Below are positions 1 through 9,182 of a stretch of DNA of 64,000 nt, in pieces; positions within the stretch are counted from its first letter, which is position 1; every line of letters begins with the position of its first letter. Source of the DNA: Bryoerythrophyllum caledonicum (lineage: Eukaryota > Streptophyta > Bryopsida > Pottiales > Pottiaceae); NCBI GenBank assembly GCA_963971425.1, contig OZ020524.1, positions 22,497,022-22,561,021 on the forward strand. The letters are read 5' to 3'. The translations under genes were made by a program, and so were the position numbers. Under the pieces are notes generated by a model that was not told where the DNA came from, did not search any database, and worked only from the letters and a program-made list of their open reading frames with translations.

Positions 1-237
1 TCACAAGGGAAATATAGACATTGGACGATTCGATATTATGCTTCATAAATTTGAATATGACCTCAAGATGAGTCATTTAAGAACACATCTTTACATTAAA
101 ACTACATTGCTCAATGGTATTTTTCCGTCGATAATAAATGAGGTTTCACTTGTGCAAAGAATATTACCTTATTTGAAAATATCAAAAAGAATTTGTTGTT
201 TATAGCATAACACAACATTCTAATTCAAGTACCACCA
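1..237. other. AT-rich stretch, no gene seen
   Basis: AT-rich sequence without a convincing reading frame or recognised repeat. It ends where similarity to the SINE-like repeat begins. Confidence 0.4.
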
Positions 238-505
238 TAGTCCGTCCAATTATGATGGAAGATCCCACGGCCTCGTTGTATGGGGACCCACAAAGCCCTT
301 GGGGGAGATGACATGTCGGTTATCTTTAATGCAATTAGTGTAGGGAAGCACTTAGTGTGGAAAAGTGTTGACCCTCGAGAGGGGAAAGTAGTTCTTTATA
401 CACTAGCCTATGTCCCGTGGCCATATGCTTAGTGAAGAGAATGAACGAACACTACATTCACGGCGGTCCCATTGGAAGACCGTAGTTCTTCTTCTTCTCC
501 TAATT
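238..505 (+). mobile_element. SINE-like element with LINE-type 3' tail
   Basis: About 265 bp that aligns along its length with the reverse complement of 44525-44765. Both contain a CCCTTGG-type block followed by GATGACATGTCGGTT, a block reading ACCCTC then AGGGGAAAGTAGTTC, and a final segment with GAATGAACGAACAC, a small hairpin and TTCTTCTTCTTC. The last 120 bases or so match the 3' end of the LINE copies at 8160-8303 and 46918-47060. No ORF is present. I infer a non-autonomous element that borrowed the LINE tail; a clear tRNA-like A/B box was not found, so it could instead be a rearranged LINE 3' fragment. Confidence 0.6.
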
Positions 506-699
506 CAAGTCCAATAGAGGAAAAAGCCGCTATATTTGGTTCCGACAAGATCTTTGCATTCCTCAATCATCACGGCAATCATGTCATTCCCTAGAAGTTG
601 GAAGGAAAACTAAATTTATATTAAAAATATTGTTTCTCTAACGCATGGGGAGGAGGAAGGCCTTTGCCAAGGCGAGAATGGAGTTTGCCCAACTTTGTT

Positions 700-1030
700 C
701 CTCTACACCCTTCAAAGGGTTGAGTCCTCGCCCTCACGTCCCCGCCCCTAACGTCCCCGCCCCTTCCCCGCCGAAATTTGGAGTTAGAATGTTTGAATGG
801 GCATAACTCACTCAAAAACAGCCCAAATTAAGCGTTTGAGGTGTGATTTGACATCTAAATTTTGCGTAAATGCCAAAAAACATATCACACGCTTGATTTG
901 GACTATTTTTGAGTGAGATATGGCCTCTCAAAGATCCTGATTCCAAAATTGGGCGGGGAGGGGCGGTGACGTCTCCGCCCCTACCATTTAGGGGCGGTGA
1001 CGTCCCCGCCCCTACTTTTTAGGGGCAGAC
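700..1030. repeat. GC-rich tandem motif flanking an imperfect fold-back
   Basis: Blocks of GGGGCGGTGACGTC followed by CCGCCCCTA occur at 700-775 and twice in tandem at 945-1030. Between them, about 790-850 and 890-935 form an imperfect inverted repeat (ACTCACTCAAAAA against TTTTTGAGTGAG). A related arrangement of similar words occurs at about 23690-23840. No coding potential is evident; the 64-codon frame here is an artefact of GC-rich repeats. Confidence 0.5.
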
Positions 1031-1149
1031 ACATCCTTGCGGATAATATATTATTTTATGTAGTCAATTATTCATTTTTTTAGTTTATATCCTACGTGGC
1101 ATCACTTTAGTTCATACGTGGCTGCCACGTCGCCTGTTTTTTACCTAGC

Positions 1150-1178
1150 GGGTAAGTCAACCCTCAGTTGACTTACCC
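1150..1178. repeat. Perfect 12-bp hairpin
   Basis: GGGTAAGTCAAC (1150-1161) and its exact reverse complement (1167-1178) are separated by a 5-base loop. It sits just beyond the 3' limit of the gag frame, where similarity to a retrotransposon stops. It could be an element terminus or a structural signal; function unknown. Confidence 0.5.
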
Positions 1179-1193
1179 GGGCGGGCGAGAGCT

Positions 1194-2282
1194 CTACCGG
1201 ACGGGCGAATCGGACGGATGGGCGTACCGGACGTCCGTCCAGTATGACAACCCTGGTCGATTACAATTGAAGTCTCCACCTCCAGCGAGCGAATACACCG
1301 GTCTTGAGTAGCTTTCGGAAGAATTATGTTGTGTGCCTTGGTTCGATTCACGCTGGATCCGGACTTCATTTACATTCACTGATGCTCCCTCCGTGTTTTT
1401 TCGAGACAATCCTTGTGGGTTATCTGGATTGAACCAACAATCGGGCTGCAAATGTCCTGCACATTTGCAGCGGGTGCAAAATTTCTTGGGCGCTTCTGGA
1501 GTGGCCGCCTTACTCGTGGTGCCTCGACCCTTGCCACTGGAGTCGTTTCTTCGGATCTTGATGCCTGTTGTTTTACCATTCAGGTCCAAACAATTCTCCT
1601 TGCATCGAAGTGCTGCATCCAGCAACTCTGTCAAAGTCCGGGCCGGATCAATGCTGGTGGTAAGCTTGATGTACTCCAAGAGTCCCGCTCTAAAGTTAGT
1701 AATCCGGAAACCCTCTCCTGGATCCGACTGCAGACATTTTATCAATGTCATGAACCGGTCGTAGTAATCCTGGACTTTTTCTCCCACCTGCTGTGCGAAG
1801 GACTTCAGTTCCCTGTACACGGCTTCATCAGTAGTCTGGCTCCGGTAGCGTTTCCGGAACGCCGCCTTGATGTCAATCCATGAGCAGTATAGGTGATTCT
1901 CCAGATATGTCTCATACCAGGCTCCAACTTTGTCTCCCAAAGTGGTCCCAAACAAGTTGATGATCACTTGTTCGTCCGTTTCTCCATTATGCCACAATGT
2001 CCTCTCGAACTGGAGTATATGAGCATCTGGATTACTCCCCTCCTTGTTCTTGGTGTACTGTAGAGGTTTCCTGTTCAGTACTACCGCCGAGGGTGCTGCG
2101 ATTCGCCAAACTGGAGCTGTTGCTGGGGGTCCAGCTAAGTAACCTAGTGGAGGATACGTCCGGATAAGTCCTGTGTAGGTGGTCTCTCCAAGCGGCAGCG
2201 GTCTGTCGTCTACCACTGGTGGATAACTGGAGCTTGGTTTTGGAGCCAAATCCGGAGGTGGGCCCATACGTACAAACTCCAA
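1194..2282 (-). CDS. Retrotransposon Gag polyprotein fragment
   Basis: A 362-codon frame of a Ty3-type capsid/nucleocapsid protein. The central part has the helical Gag pattern (LWHNGETDEQVIINLF, then WYETYLEN, then SWIDIKAAFRKRY, then YYDRFMTLIKCL). Near residue 270 is a zinc knuckle CTRCKCAGHLQPDC with C-x2-C-x4-H-x4-C spacing. Basic residues precede the knuckle (GIKIRRNDSSGKGRG), as usual for nucleic-acid binding. In intact elements Gag builds the virus-like particle that packages the RNA. The chosen Met is only the first in frame; Gag sequence very likely continues upstream in other frames (2293-3593). No pol frame follows. Confidence 0.7.
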   Translation of the reverse strand: MEFVRMGPPPDLAPKPSSSYPPVVDDRPLPLGETTYTGLIRTYPPLGYLAGPPATAPVWRIAAPSAVVLNRKPLQYTKNKEGSNPDAHILQFERTLWHNGETDEQVIINLFGTTLGDKVGAWYETYLENHLYCSWIDIKAAFRKRYRSQTTDEAVYRELKSFAQQVGEKVQDYYDRFMTLIKCLQSDPGEGFRITNFRAGLLEYIKLTTSIDPARTLTELLDAALRCKENCLDLNGKTTGIKIRRNDSSGKGRGTTSKAATPEAPKKFCTRCKCAGHLQPDCWFNPDNPQGLSRKNTEGASVNVNEVRIQRESNQGTQHNSSESYSRPVYSLAGGGDFNCNRPGLSYWTDVRYAHPSDSPVR

Positions 2283-2292
2283 AGCCCTAGAT

Positions 2293-3593
2293 CTAGGCCC
2301 TGGTGTAGCAACCTAAGGTGGGTAGACCGTAGGATACGGACCCACAAACGGCTGCTCCATATAATGCACTGGTTCTGATGCCCTTGGTAATGTTCTGGTT
2401 GGATGGACTAGACCTCCTGGACCTGCTCCCCTGCCGTCGGGTCTGGGCGTTGGCGTGGCTCCCATTTTCATGGAAGGCTGCCGATCCATGTATCCCCATT
2501 CCGCCGGGCCTGATTGTCGGGATGAGTCTCCCAACCGCTCTGTAGGGCCGGTCTCTGGGAAATGTCTCCATCTTCCCAACGGGTCTGGTTGTGGTGCTGC
2601 CGTTGATGGCTCCGCTGCACTCTACCACGCTTCCCACCACTGGAAAGTCTACTGTCGGGCCTCGTCCTTCCGCCTTCGAATGTCTGTAGCCCTCTGGTCC
2701 TCCAAGCGTCGTTGTTCGTCCTGCCATGTCTTCTCTGCTTCTTGCCGTTGGGTCTGCTCTTGCAGTAACCTCATGGCTTCCGGGAGTTCAGGTCCAGCTC
2801 TTGTCTAGTAGCCCCACTCTCTTCGGTGCGGTTGTACTGGGCCTCCTTGTGTCCTTTGGCATCTTGCCTCCTTCTCCGCCCTCTGTAGGGCCTTAAACTC
2901 ATCTAGCATGCGCCTTTGTTCAGCAATGAACTCTGGATCATGGTCGAAGAGGTCCACCTCCTTGAAGTGGACTGTTGGTGTCTTTTGTACTGGTGGTAAT
3001 CCTTGATCGCCCCTATACTGGTCTGGTCCTGGACGTCCTATCTTTGGACCATATCTCTCAAGGTATCACTGTCCCAACCTCTGGCTCATCTCATCCAAAC
3101 TAGCACGGAGATTGTCAAGAGTTTGAGCTTCATACCTTGGGGTTGGCGGTCTTTCCCATGCCCGGGGATCCATCCTCTCCTCTGGGTCTGGATCATTGAC
3201 CAACATGCTGACATTCGTCTGAACCGGCTCCTATCGGTGGTGGAGTATGCCTTCGTGGACTCCAAAGTCCCTCCAATTCATCTCTGGTGCTCCCTCTACT
3301 TCTTTGTTGTCCTACCTTGTCCGGATCGGGAGCTCTCCTAGATCTCCGAGTCCGTCTGGTCTTCTCTGGGGCAACTCGTATGCCCCTTGTGATGAATTCT
3401 TGCCAATCACCTCCATGTCTACTGGATGTCTCCGGTTCGCCGTACTCTCCTCTGAGCTTGGGTTCCAGTACCCTGTAGTGTCCTCTGCTTCTACTTTCTG
3501 CTCTTGAATCCTCGGTAGAATTCGTCTCCTCTCTTGATGTGCTTGGAATCTTGTTGCGAGCTCCATGTCCAGACCTTCATGGTCTCCCTCCAT
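2293..3593 (-). pseudogene. Disrupted N-terminal Gag/leader region of the retrotransposon
   Basis: Minus-strand frames at 3593-3312 (93 codons, charged, Glu/Arg-rich) and 2727-2293 (144 codons, Gly/Arg/Pro-rich) sit between the leader and the main gag frame. They are in different frames and separated by stops. I read them as a decayed N-terminal half of Gag, but no motif proves it. Confidence 0.35.
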
Positions 3594-4388
3594 CCTGTAG
3601 CAGGTGCTGCCACTGTATGTGATGACTTCTCTGTGGTATCACTCCAGTAGTGTGCTTCTCCAGTACTCCAGTGTGGTCCTCCAGTCAGTTACCTCCTCCG
3701 GTACTGCCTTTGTCACCTGCACCTGGTCTGGTCTTTGCCACTGTCCTGTTTCTACACCCAGATCACCTCACTCATACCAGTAGTCAGTAGTACATGCTCG
3801 TCATTCAGGTTAGGTCCTTTCTTGGTTCTAGATCATTTGTTTCGCCGTCAAATATTCTTTGCCAATATTTTCCCTGGGATAACACTGGTCCAGCCACTAC
3901 TTCCTTTTTTGTTCATTTCCCACTGGATGTCCAGATTCTGATTTCCAGCTACACCCTTTCTCCTTATCTAATTTCAAGTTTGAGTCTTAGGTCTCAATTC
4001 TGCCCTAACTGTTCTCAACTGATATAGGTTTTCGTCTCTTGTTTTTCTATCCGCCATACACATATATTGTTTTTGTTGTTTGTTCTTCCCTGTTTATGGT
4101 TTTTATGTTTTCATATTAATTTTTGTGAATGTCCAGATGTTAATACATATGTAGGGTTACATCCAGTTCATGTCTAGTTTTGTTTGGATTCCTTACTGAT
4201 ATAGCCAATAATTGTCCAGATTTTCTGTTAACGTCCAGTTATTGTCTACGTTCAGTTACTGATATTTGTTTACATCCATAGATGACAATCATCCAAACAA
4301 CATCTCCATTCCATTCAACCCAACTGCAGAATTTTTGGATTTGGAACTTACCTTAGTAACACTGGACTATCCCCCTTTTGACGTAGGA

Positions 4389-4934
4389 TCAGTCTTTTGA
4401 TCCACCTCTGGATACGTCTGTGCCGCAGTCAATCTCCTCCAGTGTATCGTCGCCCAAGCCACTGCTCCAAGGTTCCAATGCTAGTACCCGAGTGACTATA
4501 GGGGTCCGGGTATCACAAGCAGAGGTGTTGGGGGCACGACCGCTCTGTTGCTGAGGTGGAGATGCAGACACAGGATTTGCTGGTGAAAAGTCCAAAGGTA
4601 GTCTTTGGGAGTTGTGCAACTCGAGTTCCTGGACCGTAATCTTGGACGTCTCCTTGTACCGTGGGATAGGTCTGGGAAGACTTTGACTGGGGTGATATGA
4701 GTCTAAACACTCCAGATGTCGCAGGATGCCCCGCTGAAATTCTTTAAGTGTGAGATGGTCACAGCTGGAAGGGCTGTTTGGGGCCGTGTAGAAGGCTTCG
4801 TCCTCCTCAAAGCCCTGGTGGTTGCGGTTGCCCACGTAATGGTCAAAATTTGCAATGGATCGTTCCAATGGAAGCTGCGCCTCACTCTTGAACTCTGTGC
4901 TCGTCCTTGACCCCATCCACCTTGACTTGATCAA
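4389..4934 (-). CDS. Hypothetical ORF in retrotransposon leader
   Basis: A 181-codon frame between the primer-binding site and gag. The product is hydrophilic, acidic in its centre and C-terminus (DDTLEEIDCG) and Pro/Ser-rich around residue 130. No membrane segment or recognised domain. Several plant Ty3 lineages carry an extra ORF upstream of gag; that is the only basis for linking it to the element. Confidence 0.35.
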   Translation of the reverse strand: MIKSRWMGSRTSTEFKSEAQLPLERSIANFDHYVGNRNHQGFEEDEAFYTAPNSPSSCDHLTLKEFQRGILRHLECLDSYHPSQSLPRPIPRYKETSKITVQELELHNSQRLPLDFSPANPVSASPPQQQSGRAPNTSACDTRTPIVTRVLALEPWSSGLGDDTLEEIDCGTDVSRGGSKD

Positions 4935-5044
4935 TCTTGTCGGGCTGCTACAAATACTGCAGAGATGTCACCAATGTTGAAAAAACGCTGTCCATTTCTG
5001 GATTGGATTGTACTGCAAGATCTCGTCAGGATATCCGCCAGACT

Positions 5045-5345
5045 TCACTTGAGCAGGGTCTCTCCAGGATTTCGGTGGATCTTCACTGCTGTAGGGTATT
5101 TTCAGGATCTCTGGTGGGTCGTCTGCTGCAGGGTATCACTGGATCTCTGTTGGTCTTCTACTGTAGGGTCTGATCCAGGTCTCTGTGGTCTTCTACTGTA
5201 GGGTCTTCAGGATGTCTATGGATCTGCATTGTTGCAAGGTATCTTCAGGATCTCTGTGGATCTGCACTACTCCAGAGTATCTTCAGAAGTGCTAGTGGAT
5301 CTTCACTGCTGTAGGATATCTCCACGAGTTTTGTTGGACTTTACT
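5045..5345. repeat. Imperfect tandem repeat of about 45 bp
   Basis: The words GGATCT, TCTGTGGATCT, TTCACTGCTGTAGGGTAT and TCTTCAGGATCTCT recur about six times with changes. The array lies in the retrotransposon leader, between the CTGT tract and the leader ORF. Confidence 0.5.
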
Positions 5346-5496
5346 TCAACATGGTCGCAGCCGGAGTGCTGCTGATCGGTAGTGCTGCATGGTATAATGA
5401 GGATCTCTTCAAGTTGGACGGCAGTAAGGTATCACCTGGTCGCTGCTGTTCGTCACTTGAGCAGGGTAGCGCGTGGATATCTGTCGGTCGACGTCT

Positions 5497-5645
5497 GTCT
5501 GTGGCTGTCTGTCTTTCTATCTGTCTGTCTGTCTGTTTGTCTATCTGTCTATCTGTCTGTGTCGGCCGCAGCTGTCTGTCTGTATGTCTGTGTTGGCCGC
5601 AATTGTCTGTCTGTATGTCTGTGTTGGCCGAAGCTGTCTGTATGA
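5497..5645. repeat. CTGT/GTCT microsatellite with 30-odd-bp higher-order unit
   Basis: Runs of TGTCTGTCTGTCTAT grade into two to three copies of a longer unit containing GTGTTGGCCGCA and TGTCTGTCTGTATGTC. Small reading frames here (Cys/Leu/Ser-rich) are artefacts of the repeat. Confidence 0.7.
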
Positions 5646-5731
5646 TGTTGCTGCCGCTTGATCAACCACCGCCTGCTACCCTCCAGAAGGCTGCGGTCTT
5701 GCGCTGCGGGTCACAAGAGCCACCTGATTCG

Positions 5732-5751
5732 AACTTATACATGGTCGCCAA
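5732..5751 (-). other. Candidate primer-binding site of the LTR retrotransposon
   Basis: One base after the LTR end (minus strand ...TTTAACA, T) comes TGGCGACCATGTATAAG. Read from the other strand this resembles a tRNA 3' end, with a T-loop-like TTCGAAC, a stem, an acceptor strand and terminal CCA. The primer tRNA cannot be named; this is not the usual initiator-Met TGGTATCAGAGC site. Confidence 0.45.
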
Positions 5752-6713
5752 TGTTAAAGGGGAATTTCACCTCAAGGTTAAATGAACAATTGTCTCTACG
5801 CTCATTCAAAGTGCAGTTCAGGGCAATAAGACAAAAGTTCCGATCCGGACTTTTACTAAGTCTAAGACCTTAGATTCGACCTAGATCTGAATCTAGATCT
5901 GAATTCAGGGTTCGTTGGGACTTCGTTTCTGTGGTTTTTCTTACGTTTAACACACAGATCTGAAGTTTCCGCACTCAATTACAGCAAATCAGAACATACC
6001 CACAACAGATCCGGACTCGTTTCTAACTCTAACACACTAGATTTGATTAGGGTTTAGTAGATCAAACCAGATCTATACCAGATCTAGTGTATTTAGGCCA
6101 AATCTTCAATACCCACAACCCAATTGCATCCAAATACTCATCTAACAACAAGATCTACGCACACATTCACAACACTAAGGCAAACACACAATAAGTAGTA
6201 TCCAATTCATGCTTTACTTCCTCAAACCTTCACAAACCTCTTCCATACTCACTACAACTCCAGATCCTAACTCTCTAACCCGACTTCTACAATCTAACTC
6301 TAACACACCAAAAGCTCCACACACACACACCAGAGAAGAGAGAGAAGAAGAGAGAAAGAGAAGTGAGCCTCCCAACCCAAGAGGGCGGCTCTCTACCCCC
6401 TCCAAACCCTAATCTGTCCTAATGGATGAAAGATGTCCGGATGGATGACATCCAGGTCCAGACAATTTCATCCAAATTATTGACAGTTCATCCACTATCG
6501 TTCAGGACAGTTTCATCCACTGTCATTCAGGATAGTTTCATCCACTGTCTAGATTCATCCACTGTTTTACTTTCTAACCATAACTACTTAGTAACTTCAA
6601 AAAATTACTACCGGGACCTTCTAATGAGCCTAAATCTCCGGTTAACAAAAGATTACATCTTCAAAACTATGCATATCTAGAAAAGATGTCACACTTTGTC
6701 ACCAACGTTAACA
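5752..6713 (-). repeat. LTR (962 bp) of the Ty3-type element
   Basis: On the minus strand it begins TGTTAACG and ends CTTTAACA, giving the expected TG...CA termini with a short inverted repeat. It is followed at once by the primer-binding site. The interior has GA/CT-rich runs near 6330-6365. The second LTR was not found, so boundaries rest on termini and PBS position alone. Confidence 0.55.
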
Positions 6714-6969
6714 GGGTTGCTTATTGTGTTGTGACGGCGACCAAATCCATCATAATGTCACGATGTCACGACCCAATGTCATGCCGTCACTATGACAGAT
6801 CGTGACAACATGGACGAGGCTATTTTTATGTCCAGATATTCAATATTTACATTTATGTCCATAGAGACACGTCGGATAGACCAAGGAATCTCTGTGCCAC
6901 ATGTGCAGATATGTCATCAACGTCGAACAAGGGTAATTACATGTGTGGAAATTACAACATTGTCCGCAG

Positions 6970-8303
6970 TCACTACACTGCATTAAGTTTGAGCTCGTGC
7001 TAACATCGACGGCAATGAACAATTCGACAAATTAGCAAAGGAAGGTTGACTGAAAGCCTACTCAGATGCCAAACACCCCTACGAACACGCTTATGCCACC
7101 CCATACTACTTTCATAGATACGACTGGCCTTTTATGGACAAAACCCCCGACGAAGGCCTAATAAGATTCTTGGATAAATACCTCAAAAAATACAATCTAA
7201 AAAATATTTGGAAACCCTTACCGGAAAAATCTTTAATATTGATAATTGGACCGGAATTACAAACATTGACAACAAATTCTCCACCAATTTTTGGATAAAC
7301 CCCATAATCACGGACTCTCAAAAAACATGTTTAGTCAAATTCAGCATTGGACAATATATGGGAAACTCCCGTAAACAACTCTTCTTTGGCATAGAAAGAT
7401 CCCCTCCATAACATGTTCAATATGTAACACTACAGAACCGGACACATGGCTATGCATTTTACTCAAATGCCATAACCCTCATATGCATGCCCTAATTGTT
7501 AAACGCCACAACAAAGCAATGTGGGCGATTCGTAAATTAATTGTGTCATCAAACAAATCCCATTGTTTCTTCGTCAGGAATGCCCGAACCTTTAATTACA
7601 ACCCACAAGAAAATACAATTCCTCCATCGTTATTACCTTGCGCATGCGGTCTTGAAAGTTGTCATTGTAATGCAAGATTTAAACCCGACATGTTATGTGC
7701 TAGAGGGCTACCATACAAAGACTCCCCACGAGCCAACATATACCTAAATCTCATTATTCAATTTATTAAATTCAAATATTGCAAAGACAAATTCTCACCA
7801 CAAGCTATTGCAAACAAAACAAATAAATACCAATCACTCAATGATATTCAAGCACTTGGATGGAAAGTAGACCCCCTCATTGTCATCACCGTGGGTGCTA
7901 AAGCCACCACCTTTACCCCCTCAATAACAATCCTTGAAGAAACATTCAAAATTCCCATGTCCTCAATCAAGACCACCTTCATAAATATTTACACTATTTC
8001 AATCCAACATGCTATGCCTATACTCTTATACAAAAGGAAATTGGAAAAGAACCAACCCAGCCCGGACACGCCTGACCTCCCATAAAAACCTACTAAACAT
8101 TTCATCGCATTAGCCCCCTCGATGTCATTGGTTCTTTGTTCTTGATTACTTGTTACATGGTACATAGTGTCTAGCCTCAAAAGGGGGAAGTAGTTCCATA
8201 CTCCTACTGCATGTCCAATGGACATGGACTTAGTGGTGGAATGAACAGACACTTTATTCATGCCGGCCCCCATCAGAAACCGGAGTATTTCTTCTTCTGT
8301 AAC
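6970..8303 (+). mobile_element. 5'-truncated LINE copy (RNase H end, CCHC, RLE, 3' tail)
   Basis: This copy is homologous to the 3' part of the complete LINE at 46379-61049. It enters inside the RNase H domain (ANIDGNEQ near 7000), runs through the linker (STNFW.NPII.DSQ.TCL at 7280) and the CCHC/RLE module, and ends in the shared 3' UTR with TTTATTCATGCCGG and TTCTTCTTC. Its frame is broken at least three times before 7483. It is a dead-on-arrival copy of the same family, too diverged to be a very recent sibling. Confidence 0.85.
7483..8085 (+). pseudogene. RLE-domain frame of the truncated LINE
   Basis: A 200-codon open segment giving the C-terminus of the LINE polyprotein. It holds the RHN motif of the CCHC region (VKRHNKAMWAIRKLI), the stretch NARFKPDMLCARGLPYKD, IIQFIKFKYCKDKF and NKTNKYQSL. 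The full-length copy has IEFTYC where this one has IKFKYC, so a likely catalytic Glu is lost. The frame carries CAA where the full-length copy has TAA (47644). No start codon is expected. Confidence 0.75.
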
Positions 8304-8520
8304 TCCTAAAATTTACAGATATCTCCAATATTCCACATAATTCCAAGTTACATCTATTGCAACATAGTAGATGAGACAAGTAAAAGCACCTCCTTCAATA
8401 GAAAGGAACCCTATTCAAGTGGTAACTTTAAAACATCCACAATGACTACAAGTGTCATCTTTTCAAAGTATTTTGCCTAGTTGCATACACTTAGGGGTTA
8501 ATTAAGCAATTGAATAAGTT
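8304..8520. other. Short AT-rich spacer, nothing recognised
   Basis: Lies between the truncated LINE and the stop codon of the amidase terminal exon; presumably contains the amidase 3' UTR. No clear polyadenylation signal was assigned. Confidence 0.3.
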
Positions 8521-8625
8521 TTAATCAGTGCTAAGTGCTCGATCATCAGGACTAAGTCTATCAAGAGGAGGACGTTGAAGATGGTGACTTGTCATGGATT
8601 GATATGCCATTGCCAATGCTAGAAC
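8521..8625 (-). pseudogene. Terminal (11th) exon of the amidase gene
   Basis: Encodes VLALAMAYQSMTSHHLQRPP and then a short acidic tail to a TAA at 8521. A good acceptor (CTTGGTGTTTTGCAG) precedes it. Exon 10 ends in phase 0 with YQDAT at 24259, so the join reads YQDAT-VLALAMAYQ. This matches the conserved C-terminal pattern of GatA-type amidases (DEATVL..A.AYE). No other upstream exon for it exists nearer by. Confidence 0.75.
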
Positions 8626-8934
8626 CTGCAAAACACCAAGAAGATTTACAGTTACCGCAGGGTTATGAAATGCATGATTAGTGTTTATTTTGTGCCCAAA
8701 AAAACCAACAACAATCAAACAAAACAACGCAGCTTTAAGTGTCTTTGAAAACAAAAGTCTCCATTACCATGTTTCATTAGTCCTCAACCAAATCACTAGA
8801 AAGTGACCAGTGGAAAGAAGAACCTTTCCCAACAACGTGCACTAATTTGAACATATATCAATAATTTCCATTTAATACTAAATACCCGTCCTATTTTTGG
8901 TTTGACACTTACAATTTAGAGCCTCTTCCCATGT

Positions 8935-9182
8935 GATACCTAACCCGGCCAAATTCCTGTAGCTTCCTTGAATATAAATATAGAGAATACCAAATTTCAA
9001 CCCTCCCATGTCACTACCCGATATACTGTTCGAGAAATATCAGAATCAATTTGCACCTGTCAAACCCTTTATGAGACTAGAAAGTGAAAAGGTGTCCAAC
9101 CATGATATGGCGCTCACTTAGAAGAAAACTTGTTCTCATCAACTATTTCTTTTTCTTCCATCTTTTTCTTTTGGGATCTCAC
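8935..9182 (+). repeat. Fragment of the interspersed element also at 23000-23390
   Basis: Matches the reverse complement of about 23000-23210 closely, sharing words such as TGTAGCTTCCTTGAATATAA, GAGACTAGAAAGTG and ATATGGCGCTCACTTAG. It breaks off at GGGATCTCACATT, just before the sequence that begins the long-TIR element in the other copies. It lies in amidase intron 10. Confidence 0.75.

Larger units (their letters stand above)
1194..6713 (-). mobile_element. Ty3-type LTR retrotransposon, 5' part only
   Basis: Read on the minus strand the order is LTR (6713-5752), a primer-binding-site-like sequence directly after it, a leader with CTGT repeats and 45-bp imperfect repeats, a leader ORF (4934-4389), gag remnants (3593-2293) and a longer gag frame with a CCHC zinc knuckle (2282-1194). 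No protease, reverse transcriptase, RNase H or integrase frame follows and no second LTR is visible in the window, so the element is truncated or is a gag-only non-autonomous form. Frame breaks within the gag region indicate decay. Confidence 0.65.

Noticed and set aside
1333-1883. Plus-strand frames of 143 and 156 codons
   Set aside because: Antisense shadows of the retrotransposon gag frame, which has the zinc knuckle and Gag pattern.
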